Numbered from the stretch's first letter, positions 33,573 to 43,402 are shown. The stretch: 64,000 bases of DNA from UBA3069 sp050633465 (GCA_050633465.1 JBOEGO010000017.1:1-64000), one strand, 5' to 3'. A program made the numbers and translations. Notes: generated by a model not told the origin, from the sequence alone.

Positions 33573-34598
33573 ATGCCTGAGACAGCACCGACACGCGAAA
33601 CATTTCTGCCCCGCGACCACGGCGGCGGGATTGATTCCGCTGCGTCACTTTATGGTGGCGCGCGCAGCGAATGGATAGATCTATCCACCGGAATCAACCC
33701 TGTGCCCTACCCCGTCGGTGACATTTCAACCGATGCGTGGGCAGCCCTGCCCGACCACGCCGCCATGTCCCGATTGGAAACCGCAGCACGGCAGTTCTGG
33801 AACGTGCCGGACGCGGCACAGGTGGTGGCGGCAAACGGGGCATCCGCCCTGATTGCCCAAATGCCGATGCTGGCCGATGGTCACGCCGCCCATATCCCCT
33901 CACCCACCTATAATGAACATGCCGCCGCGTTTCAGGCGCATCACCAGTTCGCCTATACCGATGGCGAGGAGGCCCAGGTGCGCGTCTATGTTCACCCCAA
34001 CAACCCTGACGGGCGCATGGTAGATGCGCAGCAGATCGGCGGGCGGTTCCTGACCGTGATTGACGAAAGTTTCTGCGACACCAGCCCCGATGACAGCCAC
34101 ATGGATCTGGCCGACAATCAGGGTGTTCTGATCCTGAAAAGCTTTGGCAAATTCTGGGGGCTGGCAGGGTTGCGGCTTGGCTTTGCCATCGGGTTGCCCG
34201 CCACGATGGCGCCGGGGTTATGGGTGAAACAACCCTTTCAGAAAAAGACCCGGGTGCCCGACCCGTCGCTGGTGGATCTGCTGGGGCCATGGCCCGTCAG
34301 CGGCCCCGCGCTGGAAATCGGCGCCCGCGCATTAGAGGACACCGCATGGGCCACCGCCACCCGTGCGCGGCTGGTTGACGACGCGGCGCAACTGGATGCG
34401 CTGATGGCACCGCATGGCACGCTGGTCGGCGGCACGCCCCTGTTCCGGCTGTATGATGTGGGTGACGCCGCCGCATTTCAGGACCGTCTGGCACAGCACC
34501 ATATCTGGTCGCGCATCTTTCCCTATTCCAAACGCTGGGTCCGGCTGGGGCTACCCGCACCCGACGGGTGGGACCGCGTCAGGGCGGCGCTGGCATGA
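33573..34598 (+). CDS. cobC: threonine-phosphate decarboxylase
   Basis: A 341-residue PLP enzyme making (R)-1-amino-2-propanol O-2-phosphate for the cobalamin side chain. GARSEWIDLSTGINPVPYPV at the start, HPNNPDGRM, and the PLP-lysine motif LKSFGKFWGLAGLRLGFAIG are CobC/CobD-type. The stop overlaps the cbiB start (ATGA). A long in-frame upstream extension runs through the receiver gene promoter and is rejected. Confidence 0.85.
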   Translation: MPETAPTRETFLPRDHGGGIDSAASLYGGARSEWIDLSTGINPVPYPVGDISTDAWAALPDHAAMSRLETAARQFWNVPDAAQVVAANGASALIAQMPMLADGHAAHIPSPTYNEHAAAFQAHHQFAYTDGEEAQVRVYVHPNNPDGRMVDAQQIGGRFLTVIDESFCDTSPDDSHMDLADNQGVLILKSFGKFWGLAGLRLGFAIGLPATMAPGLWVKQPFQKKTRVPDPSLVDLLGPWPVSGPALEIGARALEDTAWATATRARLVDDAAQLDALMAPHGTLVGGTPLFRLYDVGDAAAFQDRLAQHHIWSRIFPYSKRWVRLGLPAPDGWDRVRAALA

Positions 34599-35488
34599 CG
34601 CTGGTCCTGGCAATGCTGCTGGATGCCTGGCTGGGCGAACCCAAGTGGCTGTGGTCGCGCCTGCCCCACCCCGCCGTGCTGATGGGCCGCGCCGTGGGCT
34701 GGTGCGATGCGCGTTATAACAGGGGCGACAACCGCCGGATCAAAGGCATGGCCACAATGGCCGCGCTGGTGCTGGCCGCATGGGGGCTGGGCACGATCCT
34801 GACCGCATTTGGCCCGCTTGTCGAAACCCTCTGCGCCGCAATCCTGCTGGCGCAACGCTCGCTGGTTCAACATGTCAGCGCCGTCGCCGCGGGGCTGCGC
34901 GCAGGCCTGCCACAGGGCCGTGCCGCCGTATCCATGATCGTATCCCGCGACACCGCCGAAATGGATGCAAATGCCGTGGCCCGCGCTGCCATTGAATCCG
35001 GCGCTGAAAACCTGTCAGACGGGGTGATCGCGCCCGTGTTCTGGTTCATGATTGCGGGCCTGCCCGGATTGATCGCCTATAAAATCACCAATACCGCCGA
35101 CAGCATGATCGGTTACCGCACCCCACGCCACGCGCAATTCGGCTGGGCCGCCGCACGGCTGGACGATCTGTTGAACCTGATCCCCGCAAGGGCAACCGCC
35201 CTGTTGATCGCCCTGACCTATGGCCTATCCGACTGGCGCGGCATCAGGGCCGACGCATTGCAACACAAATCCCCCAACGCGGGCTGGCCGGAATCAGCCA
35301 TGGCCCGCGCCCTGACCATCGCGCTGGCCGGGCCACGCGCCTATGATGGCGAAATGCGCGATTTCCCATGGGTGAACGCCGCTGGCCGCAAACCGATCGG
35401 CCCGCCCGACATAGATGCCGCCACCCGCGCACTTTGGCGGGCATGGGGCGCGGTGCTTGTGCTTGCTATCCTACTGGCAATCATGTGA
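34595..35488 (+). CDS. cbiB: adenosylcobinamide-phosphate synthase
   Basis: A 297-residue integral membrane protein (CbiB, CobD in the aerobic nomenclature) that attaches aminopropanol or its phosphate to adenosylcobyrate. LLDAWLGEPKWLWSRLPHPAVLMGR, SRDTAEMDANAVARAAIESGAENLSDG and NTADSMIGYRTPRHAQFG are family motifs. It follows cobC with a four-base overlap. The rest of the cobalamin pathway is not in the window apart from a CbiX-like chelatase 20 kb away. Confidence 0.9.
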   Translation: MTLVLAMLLDAWLGEPKWLWSRLPHPAVLMGRAVGWCDARYNRGDNRRIKGMATMAALVLAAWGLGTILTAFGPLVETLCAAILLAQRSLVQHVSAVAAGLRAGLPQGRAAVSMIVSRDTAEMDANAVARAAIESGAENLSDGVIAPVFWFMIAGLPGLIAYKITNTADSMIGYRTPRHAQFGWAAARLDDLLNLIPARATALLIALTYGLSDWRGIRADALQHKSPNAGWPESAMARALTIALAGPRAYDGEMRDFPWVNAAGRKPIGPPDIDAATRALWRAWGAVLVLAILLAIM

Positions 35489-35546
35489 TTTGCCCTTTTG
35501 AATGCCCCTGATACCCTGCCCACAGTCATTGTTAGAAAGCCATGTT

Positions 35547-36710
35547 ATGCGCCTGCTTGCCCTTATTGCCGCCCTGTCCCTGACCAGCCCCGCCTTTGCC
35601 CAATGCGGTGGATCGTTCAACACTTTCGTCCAGGGGCTAAAATCAGAGGCCGCACAAAAGGGCCACGCCCCCGCCGCCATTGACCGCTTTTTCGCCAATG
35701 CCCGCCAGGATCCCAAGGTTCTGGCCGCCGACCGCAAACAAGGCGTGTTCCAGATGGATTTCACCAGCTTTGCGCGGCGGCTGATTTCCAACGACCGGAT
35801 CAACCGCGGCGTCTCCAACGGCAAAAAATACAACAGCGTGTTTTCGCGGATCGAACAGCAATACGGGATTCCCCGCGGCGTGCTGCTGGCGTTTTGGGCG
35901 TTCGAAACCGATTACGGCGCGTTTCAGGGCGATTTCAACACCCTGAACGCGCTGGTCACCCTGTCATACGATTGCCGCCGCCCCGAGCTGTTCCGCCCGC
36001 AAATTTTTGCCGCGCTGGAACTGTTCGAACATGGCGATTTTGACCCGGACACCACAACCGGCGCATGGGCAGGCGAAATCGGCATGGTGCAAATGCTGCC
36101 CCGCGACATTCTGGAAAACGGGGTGGACGGCGACGGCGACGGCCATGTCAGCCTGAAAACCTCGGCCTCTGATGCGCTGATGTCCGGTGCGAAAATGCTG
36201 TCCGCCCTTGGCTGGACCGCAGGGCAACCATTCCTGCAAGAGGTCGCAGTGCCCGCGCAAATGGATTGGTCCCTATCGGGGACCGATACCAAAATCCCCG
36301 CCGCACAATGGGCGCAAATGGGGGTGCAGCCACGTCACGGGCAAATCGCGGGCGCGCTGCCTGCATCACTGTTGCTGCCGCAGGGGCGCAAGGGGCCTGC
36401 CTTCCTCGCCTATCCCAATTTCGATGTCTATTTTGAATGGAACCAAAGCTTCACCTATGTGCTGACCGCCGGATATTTCGCCAACCGCCTGATGGGCGCG
36501 CCGGTGTTCAACGCAGGCCAACCCGACACCGGATTGTCGGGCGCAACCATGAAACAACTGCAACGCAAGCTGGCGCAACGCGGCCATGACGTGGGCAAGA
36601 TTGATGGCATTCTGGGGTCCGGCACCCGTGCCGCCGTGCAGGCCGAACAAAAACGGCTGGGCATGCCCGCCGATGCATGGCCAACACAGGCACTGCTCAA
36701 TCGCCTTTAG
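35547..36710 (+). CDS. lytic murein transglycosylase (MltB-like) with peptidoglycan-binding domain
   Basis: A 387-residue secreted protein. The signal peptide MRLLALIAALSLTSPAFAQ is followed by an SLT_2-type catalytic domain. The catalytic Glu lies in LLAFWAFETDYGAFQGDFN, and GEIGMVQMLPRDILENGVDGDGDGH is the family motif downstream. A C-terminal PG_binding_1 domain is formed by MKQLQRKLAQRGHDVGKIDGILGSGTRAAV. It cleaves glycan strands in the periplasm. No lipobox is present, so it is soluble. Confidence 0.9.
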   Translation: MRLLALIAALSLTSPAFAQCGGSFNTFVQGLKSEAAQKGHAPAAIDRFFANARQDPKVLAADRKQGVFQMDFTSFARRLISNDRINRGVSNGKKYNSVFSRIEQQYGIPRGVLLAFWAFETDYGAFQGDFNTLNALVTLSYDCRRPELFRPQIFAALELFEHGDFDPDTTTGAWAGEIGMVQMLPRDILENGVDGDGDGHVSLKTSASDALMSGAKMLSALGWTAGQPFLQEVAVPAQMDWSLSGTDTKIPAAQWAQMGVQPRHGQIAGALPASLLLPQGRKGPAFLAYPNFDVYFEWNQSFTYVLTAGYFANRLMGAPVFNAGQPDTGLSGATMKQLQRKLAQRGHDVGKIDGILGSGTRAAVQAEQKRLGMPADAWPTQALLNRL

Positions 36711-36727
36711 GCAGAATTGCGCCGATA

Positions 36728-36762
36728 GTCCGGGGCCGTAATAGCGCACCCCGGACCCTTTT
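36728..36762 (+). terminator. terminator after the lytic transglycosylase gene
   Basis: GTCCGGGG and CCCCGGAC form a perfect 8-bp stem with a 13-base loop, followed by CCTTTTC. It lies 17 bases after the stop codon. Confidence 0.7.
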
Positions 36763-36884
36763 CAACCACCATTTTCCTGTTATTTTCTGGAAAATTGCGG
36801 AACGATACCGCGACCTATCCGTTGATCCCCCATGAAAGCGCAACGTCCTGAAAACGACCTGCGTACAACCACTGGAGGAACAAC

Positions 36885-37400
36885 ATGAAACGCATTCTAA
36901 CCACAACCGCCATCATCCTGACCGCAGCCGCCCCCGCATTCGCCGAAAGCCACGCCGCAAAGGCCGATGCGGACATGAAGGCAGAAACCGAAATGAAATC
37001 GCCGATGCACGGCGCTACCTTTGCGGACCAATCCACGATGGGCATGGCCCCGTCCCTGCTGGCATCCGACCTGATCGGCAAACGCATCTATACCATCGAA
37101 ACCGAAATCGACGTGACCGCATCCATGGCCGAAGCAGACACCGACTGGAACGACATCGGCGAAGTAAAAGACGTGGTGATGTCGCCCGATGGTAAGGCAC
37201 AATCAGTGCTGCTGGACATCGGCGGGTTCCTTGGTCTGGGTGAACACACGGTCGCTGTGAACCTGAACAAACTGAACCTTGTCGCGGATTCCGACGATGC
37301 GGGCGACTACTTCGTGGTGGTCAACGCAACCAAGGAACAACTGGAGGCAGCGCCCGAATTCGACATGGACAAAGTCGGCGCATGGACCGCGTCCAACTAA
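36885..37400 (+). CDS. secreted PRC-barrel domain protein
   Basis: A 171-residue protein with signal peptide MKRILTTTAIILTAAAPAFA. A low-complexity charged/Met segment follows, then a PRC-barrel (residues about 60-140) with LIGKRIYTI, WNDIGEVKDVVMSPDGKAQSVLLDIGGFLGLGEHTVAVN. Proteins of this type are common in the roseobacter periplasm; their role is unknown. GGAGGA lies 8 bases before the ATG. A strong terminator follows. Confidence 0.8.
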   Translation: MKRILTTTAIILTAAAPAFAESHAAKADADMKAETEMKSPMHGATFADQSTMGMAPSLLASDLIGKRIYTIETEIDVTASMAEADTDWNDIGEVKDVVMSPDGKAQSVLLDIGGFLGLGEHTVAVNLNKLNLVADSDDAGDYFVVVNATKEQLEAAPEFDMDKVGAWTASN

Positions 37401-37435
37401 CCCCGTGACACGCCACGCGGCGTAGATCACACAGC

Positions 37436-37466
37436 AACCCGCAGCGTTCACGCGCTGCGGGTTTTG
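37436..37466. terminator. bidirectional terminator between the PRC-barrel gene and smc
   Basis: AACCCGCAGCG-TTCACG-CGCTGCGGGTTTT: a perfect 9-bp GC stem with T-runs in both directions. It serves the rightward PRC-barrel gene and the convergent smc gene. Confidence 0.85.
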
Positions 37467-37519
37467 TTGTGGGATACGGGACGGCGGGCGGGGCGATGCG
37501 CTTGCGCGAGCGGCGGTCG

Positions 37520-40500
37520 TCAGGCCACCAGCATTTCGGCCTTTTTCAGATCGACAGATACCAATTGCGACACGCCCTGTTCCTGCATCGTCACGCCGAA
37601 CAAACGGTCCATCCGCGCCATGGTCACCGCGTGGTGGGTGATGATCAGGAACCGCGTGTCGGTGCGGCGGCACATCTCGTCCAGCATGTCACAGAACCGT
37701 GTCACATTGGCATCATCCAGCGGCGCGTCGACCTCGTCCAACACACAAATCGGCGCGGGGTTGGCCAGAAATACCGCAAAAATCAACGCCAGCGCGGTCA
37801 GGGTCTGCTCACCACCTGATAGCAACGACAGCGTTGACAGCTTCTTGCCCGGCGGCTGGCACATGATTTCCAGTCCGGCCTCTAGCGGGTCATCGGATTC
37901 GACCATAACCAATGACGCCTCGCCGCCATTGAACAGATGGGTGAACAACATGGAAAAGTTGCTGTTGACCTGCTCGAATGCCGTCAACAGGCGCTCGCGG
38001 CCTTCCTTGTTCAGGCTGGCGATACCCGCCCGCAATGTCTTGATCGCCTCCTCCAGATCGGTCTTTTCCGCCTGCAAGGTATCATGTTCTTCCTGCACTT
38101 CGCGGGCATCTTCTTCGGCGCGCAGGTTGACCGCACCCAATGCATCACGCTGACGTTTCAGCCGGTTCACATCGGCCTCTATCTGGTCCGATGCGGGCAT
38201 GTCGTCGGGGATGGTGTCCAATGTTTCCAACAGGTTGTCGGGGGTGGTTTCCATTTCTTCGCTGATACGGGTGGCGGCATATCTGACGGTTTCGCGGGCA
38301 GCATCGGCGCGGGCCTCGGCGCGGGCGCGGGTCTCGCGGGCCTCCCCTGCCAGCCGCTCCGCCTCGCGTTCGGCTAATGTGACCTCGCGTAGCAAGGTTT
38401 CGGCCTCGGCCAGCCTGTCCGCAGCCTCGGCGCGGCGCTCGGCGGCGGTTTCCATTGCCTCGCTCAACTCTTCGCGCTTGGCGGCGATGTCTTCGGGCAC
38501 GGCACTGGCCGCGTTCAATTCCGCCTCGCTGTCGCTTTTGCGTTTTTCCAGTTCGGCAACACGGGTGGTCGCTGTGTCCAAACGGTGCTTCCAGCCGCTC
38601 AGCTCTTTCATCACCTCCTGCGTGCGGCGGGTGCGGGCCTCGCCTTCGCGGCGCAATTCATCATGCGAGGACCGGCGCGACATCATCGTGATCCGCGCCG
38701 CCTCGACCGTCATTTTTATCTCTTCGACACCGGCACGGGCATCGCCCAGATCACCCAGCCCGTCCAGCCCGCGCTCGGCCTCCAGCATCTGCTGACGCGC
38801 CGCCATCGCCTCTTCTTCGTGGCGGGTGACGGCAAGGCCCAGACTTTCCAGACGCGACTGCGCCAGATTGCGGTCTGCCTCGGCGCGTGACAGGGCGCGG
38901 TTGGCATCGGCCACGGCGCGATCCGCAGCGCGGCGCGCCTCGCGGGCGGCCTGATCGGCGCGGGTCAGTTCAGCCAGTTGCAGGGTCAATGCCTCATGCG
39001 CCTGACGCGCGGCATCGGCGCGGCTGCCCGCATGTTCCGATTGCTGCTTCAACTCTTCCAGACGGTTCATTTGCTGCAACCGCAGCGCCGCAGCCGAGGG
39101 CGCATCCTCGGCCCATGCCCGGTATCCGTCCCACCGCCACAGGTCACCCTCCAGCGACACAAGCCGCTGACCGGGCTGCAATAGCGCCTGCAAACGCGGG
39201 CCATCCTCGGGGTCCACCAACCCGATTTGCCCCATCCGGCGCACCAGAACATCGGGCACCGACACATGCGCCGACAGCGCAGTCACCCCTGCGGGCAAGG
39301 GCTGCGCCGCATCATAATCGGCCAGAACGGTCCAGCCCGACGGGCCGTCTGCATCCACCTCTGGCGCGCGCAGGTCATCGGCCAATGCCGCGCCCAGTGC
39401 CTTTTCAAAACCCTGCTCCACCTGAAGCCGGTCCATGATCTGCCCCCCCTCGGCGGTGTCACGCTGCACCAGCCGTGCCAGTGCAGTGACCTCGGCGCGC
39501 AGGGCGTTCAACTCGCCCTCTGCCTCAGAGCGTTCGGCCCGCACATCGGCCTCGCGCGATTGGGTATCAGCGCGGGCAGCTTCGGCCTCATTCAAGGCCT
39601 CATCGGCGGCAGCGGCGGCCTCCACCGCCTCGGATTCGGCTGCGCCAGCCAACTCGAAATCGGCATCCGCCTTGGCCAGTGCCGCCTCGCTGTCGCGCAC
39701 GGCGGCGCGGGCTTTTTCGGCCTCTGCATCGGAACGCGCTTGCGTTTTGCGGCTGTCCTCGACCAGACGTTGCGCAGATTGATGCCGCGCCGCCAGACGG
39801 GCCACATCCTCGGTCAATTCGGCCAGCATCGCCTCGCGGTCCTGCAATACGCTGGCGGATTCGCGGGCAATTTCAGCGGCTTCTTCCAACTTGTCGGCAT
39901 GGCCTTCGCCCGCTTTTGCCAGTTCGGCTTGCTCCCACTCCAGCCGCGCAATGGTTTCGCCCGCGTCACGGTTCAACCCCGCCTCGCGTTCCATATCCCG
40001 CACCAGCTGGTCAATCCGCCCCTTCAGGGTTTCGATCCGCGCCAGCGCCTGTTCTTCTTGGTCGTTCAGCGTATCGCGCTGCACGCTCAACCGTTGCAAC
40101 ACCGCCGCGGCAATCGCCTCTTCCTCGCGCAGCGAAGGCAAACCGTCCTCGGCCAACACCCGCGCCGCAGCGGCTTCACGGGCGGCGGCTTCGGCCTGAG
40201 CCGCACTGGTGGTGCGTTCGCGCAATATGCCCTCGGCCTCCAGCCGCGCCTCATCGGCATCGCGCCAACGCCGATACAGCAACATCCCCTCGGACCGGCG
40301 CAAATCATCCCCGATGGCGCGATAGCGAGCCGCTTGCCGCGCCTGCCGCTCCAGTTGCGCCAGTTGCGCGGCCAGCTGCTCTAGCACATCATCGACGCGG
40401 GTCAGGTTCTGCTCTGCCCCGTTCAGCTTCAGCTCCGCCTCGTGGCGGCGTTTATACAGGCCCGAAATCCCTGCCGCTTCTTCCAGAATGCGGCGGCGGT

Positions 40501-40975
40501 TTTTCGGCTTGGCGTTGATCAGTTCCGAAATCTGCCCCTGGCGCACCAGCGCGGGCGATGTCGCCCCGGTCGAGGCATCGGCGAACAACATCTGCACATC
40601 GCGGGCGCGGGCCTCTTTGGTGTTCACCTTATAGGCAGACCCGATATCGCGGGTGATGCGGCGGGTGATTTCCAACTGGTCCTCGTCGTTGAATCCCGCA
40701 GGGGCCAGCCGTTCGGAATTGTCGATCACCAGCCCGACCTCGGCAAAATTGCGTGCGGGTCGGGATGATGCCCCGGCAAAGATCACATCCTCCATGCCGC
40801 CGCCGCGCATCGCCTTGGCGCGGGTTTCCCCCATGACCCAGCGCAGCCCCTCCAGCAGGTTGGATTTGCCACAACCATTCGGGCCAACCACCCCCGTCAG
40901 CCCGTCCTGAATCAACAGCTCCGTCGGGTCGACGAAGCTTTTGAAACCGGTCAATCGTAGCTTTGAGAACTGCAA
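37520..40975 (-). CDS. smc: chromosome segregation protein SMC
   Basis: A 1151-residue condensin ATPase. Walker A is GVVGPNGCGKSNLLEGLRWVMGE (around residue 30). The signature LLSGGEQTLTALALIFAVF and Walker B ICVLDEVDAPLDDANV are near the C-terminus. Two long coiled coils of Ala/Glu/Arg-rich heptads flank a hinge around residues 510-640. Asp-box VLIITHHAVTMARMD-like region follows. It acts with ScpA/ScpB, which are not in this window. Length is standard for alphaproteobacteria. Confidence 0.95.
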   Translation of the reverse strand: MQFSKLRLTGFKSFVDPTELLIQDGLTGVVGPNGCGKSNLLEGLRWVMGETRAKAMRGGGMEDVIFAGASSRPARNFAEVGLVIDNSERLAPAGFNDEDQLEITRRITRDIGSAYKVNTKEARARDVQMLFADASTGATSPALVRQGQISELINAKPKNRRRILEEAAGISGLYKRRHEAELKLNGAEQNLTRVDDVLEQLAAQLAQLERQARQAARYRAIGDDLRRSEGMLLYRRWRDADEARLEAEGILRERTTSAAQAEAAAREAAAARVLAEDGLPSLREEEAIAAAVLQRLSVQRDTLNDQEEQALARIETLKGRIDQLVRDMEREAGLNRDAGETIARLEWEQAELAKAGEGHADKLEEAAEIARESASVLQDREAMLAELTEDVARLAARHQSAQRLVEDSRKTQARSDAEAEKARAAVRDSEAALAKADADFELAGAAESEAVEAAAAADEALNEAEAARADTQSREADVRAERSEAEGELNALRAEVTALARLVQRDTAEGGQIMDRLQVEQGFEKALGAALADDLRAPEVDADGPSGWTVLADYDAAQPLPAGVTALSAHVSVPDVLVRRMGQIGLVDPEDGPRLQALLQPGQRLVSLEGDLWRWDGYRAWAEDAPSAAALRLQQMNRLEELKQQSEHAGSRADAARQAHEALTLQLAELTRADQAAREARRAADRAVADANRALSRAEADRNLAQSRLESLGLAVTRHEEEAMAARQQMLEAERGLDGLGDLGDARAGVEEIKMTVEAARITMMSRRSSHDELRREGEARTRRTQEVMKELSGWKHRLDTATTRVAELEKRKSDSEAELNAASAVPEDIAAKREELSEAMETAAERRAEAADRLAEAETLLREVTLAEREAERLAGEARETRARAEARADAARETVRYAATRISEEMETTPDNLLETLDTIPDDMPASDQIEADVNRLKRQRDALGAVNLRAEEDAREVQEEHDTLQAEKTDLEEAIKTLRAGIASLNKEGRERLLTAFEQVNSNFSMLFTHLFNGGEASLVMVESDDPLEAGLEIMCQPPGKKLSTLSLLSGGEQTLTALALIFAVFLANPAPICVLDEVDAPLDDANVTRFCDMLDEMCRRTDTRFLIITHHAVTMARMDRLFGVTMQEQGVSQLVSVDLKKAEMLVA

Positions 40976-41076
40976 GGGCGGGCCTGTGAAACTGGTGAAA
41001 ATCTAGGCTATAAGGTGCCAATGGCACAGGCGCAGAGTCAATCCGGTTTTAACCGCATATGGGCGCGATACAGGGG

Positions 41077-41085
41077 TTATCCACA
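41077..41085 (+). promoter_or_regulatory. single DnaA-box match upstream of smc
   Basis: TTATCCACA matches the strong DnaA consensus TTATNCACA. It lies about 100 bases upstream of the leftward smc start and 112 bases before the rightward GNAT gene. No cluster of boxes or AT-rich unwinding region is present, so this is not an origin. It could link smc transcription to DnaA, or be chance. Confidence 0.35.
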
Positions 41086-41197
41086 AGATATTGCGGGTTT
41101 CGGCGGATTTGCGCAGATTTTTCCACCCGATTGCCCCCTTGACCATCCCCATGGTTCGGCGTCACATCCCACCCAGAATATTGATGAAAGCCGCCCC

Positions 41198-41650
41198 ATG
41201 CCGATTACCGTCACCCGAACCGACCCACGCGACCCGCAGGCCACGGCCTTGCTACATGCCTCTCATGCGTTGATGCAGGAATTGTTCAACCCCGAGGAAA
41301 ACCATTTCCTGTCGATTGACCAACTATGCACGCCCGATATCACCTTTCTGGCGGCATCGGATGGCACGCAATTGCTGGGCACCGGCGCATTGGCCAATCG
41401 CGGTGATTATGGAGAGGTGAAATCCATGTTCACCGCTCCACAGGCACGCGGCAAAGGCGTGGCCGATGCGATCCTTTCGGCGCTGATCGAAACCGCCGGT
41501 GCACAATCCCTGCCATGGTTGCGGCTGGAAACAGGCGACAGCCTGCACGCCGCGCACCGGCTATATGCCCGCCACGGGTTCACAACCTGCACGGCATTCG
41601 GGGATTACGTCACAATGCCCACATCGGTTTTCATGGAAAAGCGCCTGTAA
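41198..41650 (+). CDS. GNAT family N-acetyltransferase
   Basis: A 150-residue acetyltransferase starting MPITVTRTDPRDPQATALL. The acetyl-CoA loop is in VKSMFTAPQARGKGVADAIL (R-x-x-G-K-G), followed by the beta-bulge LPWLRLETGDSLHAAHRLYARHGF typical of small PhnO-like acetyltransferases. The substrate is unknown. Earlier in-frame Met codons lie in the smc promoter region and are rejected. Confidence 0.85.
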   Translation: MPITVTRTDPRDPQATALLHASHALMQELFNPEENHFLSIDQLCTPDITFLAASDGTQLLGTGALANRGDYGEVKSMFTAPQARGKGVADAILSALIETAGAQSLPWLRLETGDSLHAAHRLYARHGFTTCTAFGDYVTMPTSVFMEKRL

Positions 41651-41654
41651 CAAC

Positions 41655-41939
41655 TCAGCAATCCAGCTTGCCCAAAATCACCGCCTGATCGCCACGGATT
41701 TCGCTGACACGACAGCCGGTGACCTGTTCCATCGCCAATTCGGCACGCCGCGCAATCGGTCCCATACGCGGGGCGTATTGCGAATTTGTGCGGATAGCCT
41801 CGGCCAGACCGCCCTTGCGGCGCACGTCGAATGTGGACCCTTCGACGGTGACGGTGTTGGCCGGAATACCACGAAAATACGGTGTCGGGCCATCGCAGGC
41901 GGCCAGCATCAAGGCGGTGATGATCATGACATATCTCAT
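41655..41939 (-). CDS. small lipoprotein of unknown function
   Basis: A 94-residue protein with a type II signal peptide: MRYVMIITALMLAACDGPTP, with lipobox LMLAAC. The mature part is short and basic and ends with CRVSEIRGDQAVILGKLDC. It has three cysteines including the lipidated one. No family recognised. It is convergent with the GNAT gene and divergent from the next membrane protein. Confidence 0.7.
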   Translation of the reverse strand: MRYVMIITALMLAACDGPTPYFRGIPANTVTVEGSTFDVRRKGGLAEAIRTNSQYAPRMGPIARRAELAMEQVTGCRVSEIRGDQAVILGKLDC

Positions 41940-42058
41940 TGCCCCACCCTGCGGCATTCATGGTTAACAAATTCTGAACTCCCCTGCGACAACGCGACAG
42001 ATTTCACATTCCATTGTTGGAATATAATATATGGCCAGACCAATTGATGGAGTCCGCC

Positions 42059-43270
42059 ATGACCAACCAAACCAGACCCGCCGACAGTTACTCACCGCTC
42101 TATTTCCTCGCCTCGCTTGGCGCAGGGGGGCTAACCGTGACGTTTTTCATGTATCTGATGTTCTGGGTGCCACATCCCGGCCGCCCCGTGCCCATTTTCG
42201 GCGATGTGCTGACGCGCTTCAACAATGGTGCGCTGCCCATGCAGATCGCCATCGTCGCAGCAGTCACCGGCATCGCCGGGTTTGCCTTTCTGAATGTGAA
42301 AACCCTGCTCTGGAACCTTGCGGCCCTGTCACGGTTCAAACAAACCACTGCCTATCAAACCCTGCGCAATTCCAATGGGGAAACCACGCTGCTGGCCGCT
42401 CCGCTGGCCATGGCAATGACAGTGAACGCCATGTTCATCGTCGGGTTGGTGTTCGTGCCGGGCCTGTGGAGCATCGTCGAATACCTGTTCCCCGCCGCCA
42501 TGGTCGCCTTTCTTGCCATCGGCATCTGGGCCTTGCGCCTGATCGGTGATTTTCTGGGCCGCGTTCTGACACAGGGCGGGGTGTTCGACGTCACCGCCCA
42601 TAACTCCTTTGCGCAGCTTTTGCCCGCCTTTGCACTTGCCATGACCGGTGTCGGCCTTGCTGCCCCCGCCGCGATGAGCAACACCCCCCTGACCGTTGGC
42701 ATCGCCATGACCCTGTCCACCTTCTTTGGCATCGCATCGGTGATCTATACCGTGGTCGCGGCCATCACCGCGTTCAATTCGATGCTGCACCACGGCACCG
42801 CACGCGAAGCAGGCCCGACCCTGATGGTCGTCGTGCCGATCATGACCGTGCTGGGCATCCTGTTCCTGCGGCAGGACCATGCCCTGCACGCCACCTATGG
42901 GGTCCATGGCAGCGCAGGCGAAACCATGGTGTTTCTGGCCCGCCTGCTGACCGTTCAAATCGTGTTCCTGATGCTGGGGATGCTGGTGCTGCGCCGTCAG
43001 GGGTATTTCAACGACTTCGTTCTGGGGCCGAAAACCTCTCCCGGTTCCTATGCACTGGTCTGCCCCGGCGTGGCCCTGTCGGTTATGTTGCAATTCTTCA
43101 TCAACAGCGGGCTGGCCAAGGCCGGCGTGATCGAAAAATTCTCACCTGCCTATTGGGGGCTGACAGCCATTGCAATTGCCGCACAGCTTCTGATGGTCTG
43201 GCTGGTCCTGCGCCTGAACAAACAACATTTCGCCCGCAGGCCCACCGCACAGCCTGTTCCCGCAGAATAA
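42059..43270 (+). CDS. multi-pass inner-membrane protein (TsoY-like)
   Basis: A 403-residue protein with about ten membrane helices. It begins MTNQTRPADSYSPLYFLASLGAGGLTVTFFMYLMFWVPH. The helix pattern and LYFLASLGAGGL start resemble TDT-type transporters and the family some annotations call TsoY (seleno)protein. I am not certain of this name. No TGA codon interrupts the frame, so no selenocysteine is suggested. TGGAG precedes the ATG. A terminator follows. Confidence 0.7.
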   Translation: MTNQTRPADSYSPLYFLASLGAGGLTVTFFMYLMFWVPHPGRPVPIFGDVLTRFNNGALPMQIAIVAAVTGIAGFAFLNVKTLLWNLAALSRFKQTTAYQTLRNSNGETTLLAAPLAMAMTVNAMFIVGLVFVPGLWSIVEYLFPAAMVAFLAIGIWALRLIGDFLGRVLTQGGVFDVTAHNSFAQLLPAFALAMTGVGLAAPAAMSNTPLTVGIAMTLSTFFGIASVIYTVVAAITAFNSMLHHGTAREAGPTLMVVVPIMTVLGILFLRQDHALHATYGVHGSAGETMVFLARLLTVQIVFLMLGMLVLRRQGYFNDFVLGPKTSPGSYALVCPGVALSVMLQFFINSGLAKAGVIEKFSPAYWGLTAIAIAAQLLMVWLVLRLNKQHFARRPTAQPVPAE

Positions 43271-43298
43271 CCCCGCAACACATCCCCTCTAACCCGAC

Positions 43299-43327
43299 AA
43301 AAGGGCGCGCCACCGACGCGCCCTTTT
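43299..43327 (+). terminator. terminator after the TsoY-like gene
   Basis: AAAAGGGCGCG-CCACCGA-CGCGCCCTTTT: a perfect 11-base inverted repeat ending in a T-run, 28 bases after the stop. Confidence 0.85.
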
Positions 43328-43361
43328 GCGATCGCAGCCATGGCTTGCCCGCCCCTGCCCG

Positions 43362-43380
43362 TGGTCATATGATCTGACCA
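43362..43380. promoter_or_regulatory. palindromic operator before the FadR-type regulator
   Basis: TGGTCA-TATGATC-TGACCA is a perfect 6-bp inverted repeat with a 7-base spacer, 22 bases upstream of the regulator's ATG. TGGT...ACCA half-sites are typical of the FadR/PdhR branch of GntR regulators. Autoregulation is likely. Confidence 0.65.
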
Positions 43381-43402
43381 AATTCCAAAGTTAAGGCCCA
43401 CA

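Noticed and set aside
42059..43270. Selenoprotein hypothesis for the TsoY-like membrane protein
   Set aside because: No in-frame TGA or SECIS-like hairpin; the frame is continuous.
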